Source of the DNA: PALSA-612 sp963773055
GTDB taxonomy: Bacteria > Actinomycetota > Thermoleophilia > Gaiellales > Gaiellaceae
Direction of reading: 5' to 3'
Length of the DNA: 64,000 nt
Assembly (NCBI GenBank): GCA_963773055.1
Contig: CAVYZL010000003.1
Coordinates: 62,001 to 126,000, forward strand
In this document: piece after piece, positions 36,330 to 45,948 of the stretch
Layout: each line of letters opens with the position of its first letter
Numbering within the stretch: the first letter of the stretch is position 1
Program-made: the position numbers and the translations under genes
The notes under the pieces: model-generated
Told to the model about the DNA's origin: nothing
The model's input: only the letters and a program-made list of their open reading frames with translations
Databases searched by the model: none

Positions 36330-38671
36330 TCCTCTCCCTCCCTTTCTTCCTGTTCGATGACGTACATGTGCTCCGGCTGCCAGGCGAGGCTCACGTGGCG
36401 ACCGCGCTCGGTCTGTGAGTCGCCCGAGCTCTCGACGTTCTGCCGAACGACGGTAAGCGTGCCGCCCTCGTCGAGATCGACGATGTAGCGCGTGACCGAG
36501 CCGATGTAGACCACCTCCCGCACGACGCCGCGTTCCGTCTCGTCGCCCGCATCGGGCTTCGCCCCGTCCGCGAGCATGCGGATCTTCTCAGGTCGTACTG
36601 TGAAACGCTCGCCGGCGCGGTCGAGGACATTCGAGATGCCGACGAACCCTGAGACGAACGCCGTCGCCGGATGCTCGTAGACCTCGACGGGCGAGCCGAT
36701 CTGGTCGATCCGGCCATGGCTGAAGACGGCGATCCGGTCGCTCATCGTCAGCGCTTCTTCCTGGTCGTGCGTGACGTAGATGAACGTGATCCCCACCTCC
36801 TGCTGGATCCGCTTCAGCTCGATCTGCATCTCCTGGCGGAGCTTGAGGTCGAGCGCGCCGAGCGGCTCGTCGAGGAGGAGCACGCGAGGGTGGTTGACGA
36901 GCGCACGAGCGAGCGCGACACGTTGGCGCTGGCCCCCGGAAAGCTGGCCCGGCTTCCGCTCGCCGTACTCCGGCATGCGGACGATCTCGAGCGCCTCCTG
37001 GACGCGCTTCGCACGCTCGTCCTTCGCGACGCGCTTCACCTTCAGGCCGTACTCGACGTTCGCTGCGACGGTCATGTGCGGAAAGAGCGCGTAGTCCTGG
37101 AAGACGGTGTTCACGTCCCGGTCGTACGGCGGCTTTCGCGCCACGTCCTCGCCGCCGAGGAAGATCTGCCCCTCGTCGGGGTGCTCGAAGCCCGCGATCA
37201 GCCGCAGCGTCGTCGTCTTCCCGGAGCCCGACGGCCCGAGCATCGTGAAGAACTCGCCGCGCTCGATCTGGAGGTCGATCGAGTCGACGGCGACGACGTC
37301 GCCGAACGTCTTGCGCACGCCTACGAGGCGGACGTCGGGAGCCTGCTCGCCGGCCTCCGGAGCGTCCGCGCAGGACGCTCCGTCGCTTGCGTCGACAAGC
37401 GCCTCCTCCAGGATCGAGAGCCCTTCGTCCACGTCCTCGTCGGCCGCGAGGATCGGCACGAGGATGCGGACGACGTTGCCGTAGAGACCGCAGGTGAGGA
37501 GGACGAGGCCCCGCTCGCGCGCGAGCTCCGTCGCCCGCTTTGCGACGTCTCCCGCCGGCTCCTTCGTCTCGCGGTCCGTGACGAGCTCGAGCGCGAGCAT
37601 CGGGCCAAGCCCGCGCACCTCGCCGACCGTCGCCACGCGTTCCGAGATCTCCTCGAGCCGGCGCCGAAGCCGCATGCCGAGCTCGTCCGCCCGCTGCCGG
37701 AACGCGGGGCTCGCGACCTCGTCGAGGACGGCGACCGCCGCGGCGCACGAGAGGGGGCTGCCGCCGAACGTGCCGCCCAGGCCGCCCGGGTGCGGAGCGT
37801 CCATCACGTCCGCGCGCCCGGTGACGCCCGCGAGCGGGAGGCCGCCGCCGAGCGACTTGCCCGAGACGACGAGATCCGGCTCGACGCCGTAGTGCTCGAT
37901 CGCCCAGACCGGCCCGGTGCGGCCGACGCCCGACTGCACCTCGTCGTCGACGTAGAGGATGCCGTGCCGCGCGAGCAGCGCCTGCAGCCGGCCGGGGAAG
38001 TCGCGCGGCATGGGGATGAACCCGCCCTCCCCCTGCACCGGCTCGAGCACGGCGCAGGCGACGGACTCCGGGTCGACGTCCGAGCGGAAGAGGTCTTCGA
38101 GCGCCTCGAGCGCCGCGTCGGAGGAGACGCCACGGTACGGATACGGCCCCGGCGCGCGGTAGACCTCCGGCGCGAACGGCCCGAAGGTCTTCTTGTAGAC
38201 GAGCTTCGACGTCATCGTCATCGTCAGGAGCGTCCGGCCGTGGAACGCGTTCTCGAAGACGATCACCGCGGGCCGGCCGGTGGCGGCGCGCGCGATCTTG
38301 ACCGCGTTCTCGATCGCCTCTGCACCCGAGTTGACGAGGATCGAGCGCTGCTCGCCCGTCCCGCACGGCGAGAGCTCGGCCAGGCGGCGGCACACGTCGA
38401 CGTACGGCTCGTACGTTCCGACCATGAAGCACTGATGGAGGAAGCGGTCGGCCTGCTCGTGGATCGCCGCGACGGCGGGCGCGAAGCCATGTCCGGTGTT
38501 CTGGCAGCCGATGCCGCCGGCGAAGTCGATGTACTCCTTGCCGTCGACGTCGCGGATCCGGGCGCCCTCCGCCCGATCGACGACGAGCGGCGAGGGCGAG
38601 ACGCCGCGCGCGACGTACCGCGCCCGCTCGGCGAGGATGCGCTGCGTCTCTGTCTGCTCTGTCGTCGCCAC
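36326..38671 (-). CDS. fusion: GABA-type class III aminotransferase + PotA-like ABC ATPase
   Basis: A single 781-residue ORF with no break. Residues 1-425 are a full GabT-like PLP aminotransferase: LVNSGAEAIENAVKIARAAT, FENAFHGRTLLTMTMTSKLV, VDDEVQSGVGRTG, PLP lysine in LVVSGKSLGGGLPLAG, and the usual end VDEGLSILEEALVDA. Residues 426-446 are an acidic linker. Residues 447-781 are a full PotA ATPase: Walker A LGPSGSGKTTTLRL, Q-loop VFQDYALFPHMTV, signature QLSGGQRQRVALARA, Walker B VLLLDEPLGALDLKLR, YVTHDQEEALTMSD, and the C-terminal TOBE region. First gene of the operon with PotD/PotB/PotC. It would join import energy and GABA/amine transamination in one chain. No convincing internal start exists before the ATPase; a lost stop by indel is the alternative. 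Confidence 0.85.
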   Translation of the reverse strand: MATTEQTETQRILAERARYVARGVSPSPLVVDRAEGARIRDVDGKEYIDFAGGIGCQNTGHGFAPAVAAIHEQADRFLHQCFMVGTYEPYVDVCRRLAELSPCGTGEQRSILVNSGAEAIENAVKIARAATGRPAVIVFENAFHGRTLLTMTMTSKLVYKKTFGPFAPEVYRAPGPYPYRGVSSDAALEALEDLFRSDVDPESVACAVLEPVQGEGGFIPMPRDFPGRLQALLARHGILYVDDEVQSGVGRTGPVWAIEHYGVEPDLVVSGKSLGGGLPLAGVTGRADVMDAPHPGGLGGTFGGSPLSCAAAVAVLDEVASPAFRQRADELGMRLRRRLEEISERVATVGEVRGLGPMLALELVTDRETKEPAGDVAKRATELARERGLVLLTCGLYGNVVRILVPILAADEDVDEGLSILEEALVDASDGASCADAPEAGEQAPDVRLVGVRKTFGDVVAVDSIDLQIERGEFFTMLGPSGSGKTTTLRLIAGFEHPDEGQIFLGGEDVARKPPYDRDVNTVFQDYALFPHMTVAANVEYGLKVKRVAKDERAKRVQEALEIVRMPEYGERKPGQLSGGQRQRVALARALVNHPRVLLLDEPLGALDLKLRQEMQIELKRIQQEVGITFIYVTHDQEEALTMSDRIAVFSHGRIDQIGSPVEVYEHPATAFVSGFVGISNVLDRAGERFTVRPEKIRMLADGAKPDAGDETERGVVREVVYIGSVTRYIVDLDEGGTLTVVRQNVESSGDSQTERGRHVSLAWQPEHMYVIEQEEREGEE
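37358..37382 (-). repeat. 10-bp inverted repeat inside the fusion linker
   Basis: CGGAGCGTCC (37358-37367) pairs perfectly with GGACGCTCCG (37373-37382), loop GCGCA. It encodes about residues 430-438, within the linker between aminotransferase and ATPase. It may be a former intercistronic hairpin now read through, or simply chance in GC-rich code. Confidence 0.45.
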
Positions 38672-38802
38672 GCCTGGTTCCGCGAAGGCAGGATTCTATG
38701 CGCACTCGCGCTCGGTCGAAGCGGGGCTTGACACCACTTCAGAAATCTTTGATGGTTGCCAAGTCTCGATGAAGTCCGACCAGACGACGAGAAGCGCCGG
38801 CG

Positions 38803-39342
38803 ATGGGTGAATGGCTGCGGACACTGCGCAGGCGCCGCCAGGCAACGCTTCGCACCGTCGCCGACCGCGCCGGCCTCTCAGAGAGCTTTCTCAGCCAGGT
38901 CGAGCGTGGCGTCGCGAGCCCGAGCGTCGCCTCGCTGCAGCGGATCGCCGGCGCCCTCAACGTGAGCGTCGCCGACCTCTTCGAGCCGGACGCACGGCGT
39001 TCGACGCCGCGTGTCCTGCGGCGGGAGAGCCGGCCTTCGCTCGCGCTCGGCACGCGAGGGAGGAAGTTCCTCCTCACGCCGAGACCACTCGAGAACCTCG
39101 AGGTCTTCGTCGGCGAGCTCCAGCCCGGCGGGGCGACAGCGGAGTCGCCGTACCTCCACGGGGACTCGGAGGAGCTGGTCGTCGTGCTCTCCGGCACGGT
39201 CGAGCTCCAGCTCGAAGACCGGGTGCTGGAGTTGACGACCGGAGACAGCATCGACTACCGCTCGTCGACCCCTCACCGCGTCGTGAACGTCGGCGACGAC
39301 GTCGCCGAGGTGATGTGGATCATCAGCCCGCCCAGCCTGTGA
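38803..39342 (+). CDS. XRE-family regulator with cupin domain (PuuR-like)
   Basis: 179 residues: an N-terminal helix-turn-helix (ATLRTVADRAGLSESFLSQV, ERGVASPSVASLQRIAGALN) and a C-terminal cupin barrel (ENLEVFVGELQPGGATAESP, SEELVVVLSGTVELQLEDRV, GDSIDYRSSTPHRVVNVGDD). The same architecture is found in PuuR, the putrescine-responsive repressor, and in other small-molecule regulators. It is divergent from the gabT-potA operon and 29 bases upstream of a second polyamine transporter operon, so it probably controls both. TTGACA at 38728-38733 lies in the shared upstream region. Ligand inferred. Confidence 0.85.
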   Translation: MGEWLRTLRRRRQATLRTVADRAGLSESFLSQVERGVASPSVASLQRIAGALNVSVADLFEPDARRSTPRVLRRESRPSLALGTRGRKFLLTPRPLENLEVFVGELQPGGATAESPYLHGDSEELVVVLSGTVELQLEDRVLELTTGDSIDYRSSTPHRVVNVGDDVAEVMWIISPPSL

Positions 39343-39371
39343 CCCTCGGAACGGACAAGGAGAGGACAGAA

Positions 39372-40482
39372 ATGACGGAACGGGAACTGACGGAACGCCG
39401 GCTCAGCCGCCAGGAGCTGCTCAAGCTAACCGCCGCGGCCGGCGGCGCAGCACTCCTCGGCACACAGGCCGGCCGCGCCGGCGCGGCCCTCTCGCAGCTC
39501 GGCGGCGGAGAGCGGGAACCTCCGCGTGCTCGACTGGGCCGGGTACGGCAACGACGGCGGCCAGGCGATGTTCGCGGCCTACGTGAAGAAGTATCCGAAG
39601 AACAAGCCGAAGTTCACCGTGATGGCAAACGAGGCGGACGCGCTCAACAAGTTCCAGGCGGGCGTGAACTGGGATCTCTTCCGCCCGTACGTCGGCTGGG
39701 TGAAGTACTTCGCGACCAGCGGCCTCGTGCAACCCTGGGATCCGAAGCTGATCCCGAACCTCAAGAACCTCAATCCGACCATGGTCAAGGCCGGCCAGTA
39801 CAAGGGAAAGCAGTACGGCATTCCCGAGGACTGGGGCTTCGACGCCATCCTCTACCGGACGGACAAGGTGAAGCCGAAGGCGAAGTCGTGGGGTCTCCTC
39901 TTCGACGAGCGCTACAAGGGCAAGATCGCCTGGTACGACGACGCCAGCACGATGCTGCCGATGACGGGCCTCTACCTCGGCTTCAAGGACCCGTGGAACC
40001 AGACCGACGCCCAGCTCAAGCAGGCGCAGGACTTCCTCAAGTCCAAGAGGCACCTGGCGCGACTGATCTGGTCGTCGGAGACCGACCTCTGGGAGGCCTA
40101 CGGCAGCGGCGACATCTGGATCGCCTACGCCTGGCCGAACGACTGGGTGCAGATGAAGAAGAAGGGGCTGCCCGTCGTCTATATCCACCCGAAGGAGCGG
40201 CCTCTTTCCTGGGTCGGCATGTTCATGCTGCTCAAGGGATCGCCGCGCCCGAAGCTCGCGCACGCGTACGTCGACGCCTGGAGCTCGGCGAAGAGCGGTA
40301 CGTGGCTCGAGGACAACTACGGCTACGGACACTCCAACCTCAAGGCCCGGCCGTCGTCGACCGCACTCGTGAAGGCGCTCCAGATCGACGACCCGAAAGC
40401 GGTCGCCTATCCGAACGCGTACATCGACCGCGACATCCCGCGCCGCCAGCTCTACGCGAAGGTCTGGAGCGGGGTGAAGTAA
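39372..40482 (+). pseudogene. polyamine-type ABC substrate-binding protein (PotD-like), one frame break
   Basis: Starts at ATG 39372 after GGAGAGG. The N-terminus ERRLSRQELLKLTAAAGGAA is a Tat-like signal. At about 39510, in a GGCGGCGGAG run, the frame changes; the mature protein then reads SGNLRVLDWAGYGNDGGQAM, YGIPEDWGFDAILYRTDKVK, KGKIAWYDDASTMLPMTGLY and IAYAWPNDWVQMKKKG to the stop at 40482. Removing one base gives ~369 residues, normal for PotD. The break is at a G-rich repeat, so an indel error is likely. First structural gene of the second transporter operon. Confidence 0.8.
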
Positions 40483-40519
40483 GGCGGCGGCTCCAAGCGC
40501 CAAGGAAGGGGCCGGAACG

Positions 40520-41400
40520 GTGCGACGCGAGCGGCGACGTTCGCGTGTCGACCTGACCGGCCCCAGCCTGCTCGGCATCCCGGTCCTCTGGCTCGTCGTC
40601 TTCTTCCTCGTGCCGATCGGCTTCGTGGCGGCGTACAGCGTCGACGCCCTCTCGATCGCGCCGGGGACGCATCCGCTCACGCTCGAGGGTGGCGGGCCCT
40701 CTTCGGCAACGACCCGTTCGTCGGCTTCGCCTACCTGAACCTCTTCTGGAAGTCGGTGAAGATGTCGTTGATCGTCTCGGCGATCATCGTCGCGCTCGCG
40801 TACCCGCTCGCGTACTACCTCGCCCTGTCTCGGACGAAGCGGAAGTACGTTCTCCTGCTCCTCCTGATCGCACCGTTCCTCACGAGCTTCCTTCTGCGCG
40901 TACTCGCCTGGAAGGTGCTGCTCGGCGACGAGGGCCCGATCAACAGCGCTCTCGGGTGGATGGGCGTCGGCCCGTTCTCGCTCATCTACACGCGGTTCGC
41001 CGTTCTGCTCGTGCTCGGCTACATCTGGCTGCCATTCGTTGCATTGCCGATCTTCGTCTCGCTCGAGAGCCTTGATCGCCGGCTGCTCGAGGCCGCGAGC
41101 GACCTCGGCGCGAGCCGGCTGCAGGCGTTCTTCCGGATCACGCTTCCGCTATCCGTCCCGGGCATCCTCGCCGCGTTTCTCTTCGTCTTCATCCCGACGC
41201 TCGGCGAGTTCATCACGCCGTCGCTCGTCGGCGGCCCGAACGGCTACATGTACGGGAACCAGATCGTCGACCTGTTCGGGACGGGCTTCCCCGACTGGCG
41301 CACGGGCGCGGTGCTCGCGCTCTTCCTGCTCGTCGTCGTCGGCCTGCTGACGATCGTCTTCTCCCGCTTCCTCCAGGCGCGACAGGTGGCCACCGACTGA
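40520..41400 (+). pseudogene. potB: polyamine-type ABC permease (PotB-like), one frame break
   Basis: GTG start at 40520; first helix SLLGIPVLWLVVFFLVPIGF, then at ~40688 (GAGGGTGG, where one more G would give LEGWRALFGNDPFVGFAYLN) the frame shifts and continues NLFWKSVKMSLIVSAIIVAL, LIAPFLTSFLLRVLAWKVLL, YIWLPFVALPIFVSLESLDR, EAA loop LLEAASDLGASRLQAFFRIT and IPTLGEFITPSLVGGPN. Normal length of ~293 residues after repair. The site is a short G run, typical of a homopolymer deletion. The TGA overlaps the ATG of the next permease (ATGG/TGA at 41398-41402). Confidence 0.8.
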
Positions 41401-42212
41401 TGGACGTCGCGCTCTCGCGGTCGGCGACGTGGGTGCTGAGGGCGTTCTTCGCGCTCGTCGTCGTCTTCCTCTATGCGCCGATCGTGCTGCTCCTGATCTT
41501 CTCGTTCAACGACTCGGACTTCCCCACGTTCCCGCTCAGCGGCTTCACGCTCCACTGGTACCACGAGTTCCTCACGAATCCCGATCTCCAGGGCGCACTC
41601 CTGACGAGCGCGAAGATCGCAGCCCTGTCGAGCCTCGGCGCGGTGATCCTGGGCATCCTCGCGTCGCTCGCGCTCGTGCGCCACCGCTTCCGCGGGAGCG
41701 GCCCTTTCTCCGCGTTCCTCCTCAGCCCGCTCGTCATCCCATTCGTCGTTTTCGGGATCGCGTTGCTCCTGCTCTTCCACGCCATCGGCCTGCATCTCGG
41801 CATCCGGACCGTCGTCATCGGGCACATCGTGATCACGCTGCCGTACACGATGCTCGTTCTCATCCCGCGACTCCAGCAGATCGACGCTTCGCTCGAGGAG
41901 GCCGCCTACGACCTCGGCGCAAGCCGGCTCCGCACGTTCCGCTCGATCACGCTGCCGCTGATTCTGCCCGCGGTCGTCTGTGCGTATCTGATCGCGTTCA
42001 CGACGTCGTTCGACGAGTACGCCGTCGCCTCGTTCGTGAAGGGCTCGACCGTGACGTTCCCCGTCTACCTCTACGCCGCGTTGCGTTTTCCGAGCCAGCT
42101 GCCGCAAGTGATCGCCGTCGCGGTCGTCGTCATCGCCGTCTCGCTGATCGTCGTCATCGCCGCGGAGGTCGGCCGCCGCGTCGCCGAGCGACGCCTCGGT
42201 GCGGAGAGCTAG
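41400..42212 (+). CDS. potC: polyamine-type ABC permease (PotC-like)
   Basis: 270 residues, intact. Six transmembrane helices beginning VLRAFFALVVVFLYAPIVLL; periplasmic WYHEFLTNPDLQGALLTSAK; EAA loop SLEEAAYDLGASRLRTFRSI followed by TLPLILPAVVCAYLIAFTTS and FDEYAVASFVKG, the PotC consensus. Partner of the preceding PotB. Its 3' end overlaps the convergent potA by 4 bases. Compare the scrambled EAA loop of the other PotC at 33408. Confidence 0.9.
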   Translation: MDVALSRSATWVLRAFFALVVVFLYAPIVLLLIFSFNDSDFPTFPLSGFTLHWYHEFLTNPDLQGALLTSAKIAALSSLGAVILGILASLALVRHRFRGSGPFSAFLLSPLVIPFVVFGIALLLLFHAIGLHLGIRTVVIGHIVITLPYTMLVLIPRLQQIDASLEEAAYDLGASRLRTFRSITLPLILPAVVCAYLIAFTTSFDEYAVASFVKGSTVTFPVYLYAALRFPSQLPQVIAVAVVVIAVSLIVVIAAEVGRRVAERRLGAES

Positions 42213-43318
42213 ACCGGCACCGCGTCGTCGGCGAGCACCGAGGTGTGCTCCGGCGCCCACGACAGCGTCACCACGGATCCGAACTCGAGCGGCGCGAGCT
42301 GCTCGTCGGCGAGCCTGTTCGAGACGATGCGCCCCGCACCCGTCTCGACATGGAACTGCGTGTACATGCCGAGGTAGACGATCTCCGCCACGGTGCCCGT
42401 CAAACGAGACCCGTCCTCCGGCGCATCGGCGTCGGCACTCGCGACGTGGACGCGTTCGGGGCGAACGGCGACGCGAATCGGATCGCCTGGACGTATTGCG
42501 CCGTTCACCGGGACGACGACACGCTCGCGCTCCGCGACACGGGCGACCGCGAATCCGCCGACGACCTCGTCGACCGTCAGCTCGAGCACGTTCAGCGAGC
42601 CGATGAAATCGGCGACGAAGGCCGTCCGCGGGTGCTCGTACATCTCGCGCGGGCTGCCGATCTGCTCGACGCGGCCACCGTTCATGACCGCGATGCGGTC
42701 GGACATGGCGAGCGCTTCTTCCTGGTCGTGCGTCACGTAGACGAACGTCGTGCCGAGCTCGTGCTGGATGCGCTTGAGCTCGAGCTGCATCTGCTTTCGC
42801 AGCTTCACGTCGAGCGCGCCGAGCGGCTCGTCGAGAAGGAGAGCCGCCGGCCGGTTGACGAGCGCCCGCGCGAGCGCGACGCGCTGCTGCTGCCCACCCG
42901 ATAGCTGGCGTGGGCGCCGGTGCTCGAGCCCTTCGAGCTCGACGACGCGGAGGATCTCGTTGATCCGCTCGCGGTGCCCGGAGCGCGGCACCTTCTTCAC
43001 CTTGAGCCCGAAGGCGACGTTGTCGTAGATCGACATGTGCGGGAAGAGCGCGTACTGCTGGAAGACCATGTTCACCGGCCGCTTGTTCGGCGTTACGCGC
43101 GTCACATCTTGTCCCTGGAGCATGATCCGGCCCTCGTCGGGCACCTCGAAGCCGGCGATCATGCGCAGCGTCGTGGTCTTGCCGCACCCGCTCGGTCCCA
43201 GCATCGAGAAGAACTCGCCTTCGCCGATCGCGAGGGACACGTCGTTCACGGCCGCGGCCTTGCCGTAGCTCTTGCTCACACCTTCGAGCGCGATCCCCAC
43301 GCGTGGCGCGACGGCCAT
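42209..43318 (-). CDS. potA: polyamine-type ABC transporter ATP-binding protein (PotA-like)
   Basis: 369 residues from ATG 43318 (AVAPRVGIALEGVSKSYGKA); the longer frame upstream is unlikely. Walker A LGPSGCGKTTTLRM, Q-loop VFQQYALFPHMSI, signature QLSGGQQQRVALARA, Walker B LLLDEPLGALDVKLR, switch His YVTHDQEEALAMSD, then the C-terminal TOBE domain (GDPIRVAVRPERVHVAS; VAEIVYLGMYTQFHVETG). It powers the PotB/PotC pair at 40520-42212, though it lies on the opposite strand, divergent from yet another binding protein. A -10 TACACT sits 9 bases before the ATG, suggesting a leaderless mRNA. Confidence 0.9.
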   Translation of the reverse strand: MAVAPRVGIALEGVSKSYGKAAAVNDVSLAIGEGEFFSMLGPSGCGKTTTLRMIAGFEVPDEGRIMLQGQDVTRVTPNKRPVNMVFQQYALFPHMSIYDNVAFGLKVKKVPRSGHRERINEILRVVELEGLEHRRPRQLSGGQQQRVALARALVNRPAALLLDEPLGALDVKLRKQMQLELKRIQHELGTTFVYVTHDQEEALAMSDRIAVMNGGRVEQIGSPREMYEHPRTAFVADFIGSLNVLELTVDEVVGGFAVARVAERERVVVPVNGAIRPGDPIRVAVRPERVHVASADADAPEDGSRLTGTVAEIVYLGMYTQFHVETGAGRIVSNRLADEQLAPLEFGSVVTLSWAPEHTSVLADDAVPV

Positions 43319-43370
43319 CGAAGCGCGAGTGTAAACAGTGCTGGCACCATTGTCCGCCGTGGAAGGCGGA
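43319..43370. promoter_or_regulatory. divergent promoter region potA / binding protein
   Basis: Only 52 bases separate the two starts. On the minus strand TACACT (43328-43333) is 9 bases before the potA ATG, the same TACACT-N9-ATG layout as murQ; a weak -35 CGGACA lies 17 bases upstream of it. The plus-strand promoter is not clear. No operator was recognised. Confidence 0.4.
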
Positions 43371-44442
43371 ATGCCCAGATACACCCGGCGAGGCGTGATC
43401 GCCGCCGGCGCGGCGCTCGCCGCGGCCGTCCACGCCGGCCGGGCCTGGCCGACTCCGCCGGCGAAGACGCTCCGCTTCTACGACTGGATCGGCTACGTCC
43501 ACCCGCGCACGTACACCGCGTTCACGAAGGCGACCGGGGTTGCGGTCGAGCGCGCCTACTACACGTCGAACGAGGCGCTCGAGGCGCGCCTGATAGCCGC
43601 TCCACACGCCTACGACCTCGCCGTTCCCACGGGCTACATGGTCGAGAAGCTCGCCGCCGCGAAGATGCTCACGCGGATCGACTGGACGAAGCTGCCCACG
43701 GTGAAGCAGACGATCGACCCGCAGTTCCGCCGCCTGCCGTGGGACCCGCACGACGAGTGGTCGGTGCCGAAGGACTGGGGCACGACCGGCTTCGTCTACC
43801 GCACCGACCTGATCAAGGAGCGGCCGCGTACGTGGGCGCAGTTCTTCGCACTGTTCAAGACGCACCCGCGCAAGCTCACACTGCTCAATTCCCCGGCCGA
43901 GGTGATCGGAGCCATCGCCAAGATGATGGGCTACTCGTTCAACACCGAGGACGAGAGCGAGCTCCAGAAGGTGAAGCGCTTCCTGCTCGACCTCCGCCCG
44001 CTCGTCCACTCGATCGACTCGACGACGTACACGGCGGCGATCATCAAGGGCAAGGCGTTCGGCGGCCTCGCATGGAACGGCGACGGGCTCGAGGTGATCG
44101 CGAAGACGCCGGAGAACAAGGCGGAGTACGTCGTCGCGAAGGAGGGCGGTGAGCTCTGGGTCGATGCGTACGTGATCCCGCGCGGGGCGCGGAATGCATC
44201 GGGCGCGCACGCGTGGATCGACTTCGTGTACAAGCCCACCAACAACGCGTACGAGACAGCCTTCACGTTCTTTGGCTCGCCGCTGCGGCGAACCCTGCTC
44301 GACGGCGTCCTCAGCCCGACGATCCTCCAGAACCCGGACGTGTTCCCGGCCCCTGCAGACGATGAGACGGCTCGAGCCGAGCGCGCTCACCCCGGCGGGC
44401 ACCCTCGCACGGAATCGCATCTGGGCCGCGTTCACGAAGTAG
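43371..44442 (+). pseudogene. polyamine-type ABC substrate-binding protein (PotD-like), one frame break
   Basis: ATG at 43371; the N-terminus TRRGVIAAGAALAAAVHAGR looks like a Tat signal. PotD-like: KTLRFYDWIGYVHPRTYTAF, AAPHAYDLAVPTGYMVEKLA, EWSVPKDWGTTGFVYRTDLI, KLTLLNSPAEVIGAIAKMMG and FGGLAWNGDGLEV. Near 44360 the frame changes and the true end is RRLEPSALTPAGTLARNRIW at TAG 44442. Without the correction the frame runs on into the next gene and gives a false binding protein-dehydrogenase fusion. This is the fourth PotD-like protein within 12 kb. Confidence 0.8.
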
Positions 44443-44477
44443 GCTCGGGCCGTCGGTCGACTAGAAAGGAGCCTCGC

Positions 44478-45939
44478 ATGGCAACCACGGTCCGCACCCT
44501 GCGCAACTTCATCGGCGGCGACTGGGCCGAAGCGACCGGCGACCGAGCCCGGGAGATCGTCTCCCCCGTCACCGGCGAGGTCGTGGCCGAGGCGCCCGAC
44601 GCGAGCGCCGAGGACGTCGATCGGGCGACGAAGGCAGCGAGAGAGGCGCAGCCTCGCTGGGCAGCGCTGTCCGCATGGGACAGGGCGAAGGTCTGCCACG
44701 CGATCGCCGACCTCATCGACGAGCGGCGCGAGGAGTTCGCGCGCGAGCTCTCGCTCGAGCAGGGCAAGCCCTACGTCGCCGAGGCGTTGCCCGACATCGA
44801 GGAGACGGCGGAGAACTTCCGCATCGCCGCCGAGGACGTGAAGCGCATGGAGACGGCGATCATCCCGTCGCAGGACGTCAACAAGCGCATCCTCACGTTC
44901 CGCAAGCCGAACGGCGTCTACGCGGCCATCACGCCGTGGAACTTCCCCACGCTGATCCCCGTCGAGCTGATCGCGCCGGGCATCGCGGCCGGCAACACGA
45001 TCGTCATGAAGCCGTCCGAGTGGACGCCCGTGGCGATGGCGAACTTCATGCAGATCATGGCCGACGCAGGCCTGCCCGACGGCGTCGTGAACGTCGTCTA
45101 CGGCGGCGGCGACGTCGGCGAGTGGCTCGTGACGAGCCCGAACGTCGACTGCATCGGGTTCGTGGGCTCGCACGGGACGGCGGAGAAGATCGTCCGCGCC
45201 GCCGGGCTCAAGCGCAGCCTGATCGAGGCGTCCGGGCAACGGTCCCGTCGTCGTCTGTGAGGACGCCGATCTCGAGCGGGCGGCAAAGGGCGCCGTCTTC
45301 GGCGGCTTCTTCTGCGCCGGCCAGGTCTGTTGCGCGACGGAGCGCGTCCTCGTCCACCGAGCCGTGCACGACGAGTTCCTCGATGCAGTGGTCAAGGAGG
45401 CAGAGGGCTGGCGGCTCGGCGACCCGTTCGACGAGGACACGCTCGTCGGCCCGATGAACAACGAGCCGACCGCCGAGAAGATGGACCGCCATCTCGAGGA
45501 CGCGGTGGCGAAGGGCGCCGACGTCGTCCTCGGCGGCTCGCGCGACGACGGGCGACCCACCGGCCTCTACTACCAGCCGACGGTCGTCGACGGCGTCGGG
45601 CTCGACACGCTCGTCAACCGCGAGGAGACGTTCGGCCCGATCGTCCCGCTGATCACGGTCGACTCCGACGACGCGGCGCTCGCGGCCGCCAATGACTCCC
45701 ACCTCGGGCTCCAGGCGGCCGTCTACACGAGAAGCCTTCCACGGGCGTTCAAGTACATCGAGGAGCTCCGCGTCGGAAACGTCGTCGTCAACGACTCGAC
45801 CGACTACTGGGAGGCGCACGAGCCGTTCGGCGGCGCGTCCGGTACGCAGACGGGGTGGGGCCGGATCGGTGGCCGCTACACGATGCTCGACATGACCGAC
45901 TTGAAGACGGTCGTGCTCGACTTCGGCCACCTGGACTAG
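44478..45939 (+). pseudogene. aldehyde dehydrogenase, succinate-semialdehyde type, one frame break
   Basis: ATG at 44478. TLRNFIGGDWAEATGDRARE, YAAITPWNFPTLIPVELIAP, IVMKPSEWTPVAMANFMQIM and the catalytic Glu in SLIEASG are in one frame; at ~45235 (CCGGGCAACGG) it shifts and continues NGPVVVCEDADLERAAKGAV, the catalytic cysteine in FCAGQVCCATERV, then EETFGPIVPLITVDSDDAAL and the end at 45939. One extra G explains it and gives a normal ~486 residues. It oxidises an aldehyde with NAD(P), here probably succinate semialdehyde or aminobutyraldehyde from amine catabolism. Confidence 0.82.
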
Positions 45940-45948
45940 GCTCAGGGC

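Noticed and set aside
38728..38756. TTGACA upstream of the XRE-cupin gene as a full promoter
   Set aside because: The -35 is perfect but no acceptable -10 lies 16-18 bases downstream, so only the hexamer can be claimed.
43338..45260. Apparent fusion of a PotD-like protein with an aldehyde dehydrogenase
   Set aside because: The true end of the binding protein (ARNRIW, TAG 44442) is in another frame and the dehydrogenase has its own ATG at 44478, so the fusion is made by a one-base break near 44360, unlike the gabT-potA fusion.
41244..45560. A 1438-codon open frame on the minus strand
   Set aside because: It runs antisense to potB, potC, a binding protein and an aldehyde dehydrogenase that all have clear family motifs; its translation is Arg/Asp-rich and without domains, a usual GC-rich shadow. 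It contains the real potA only in another frame.
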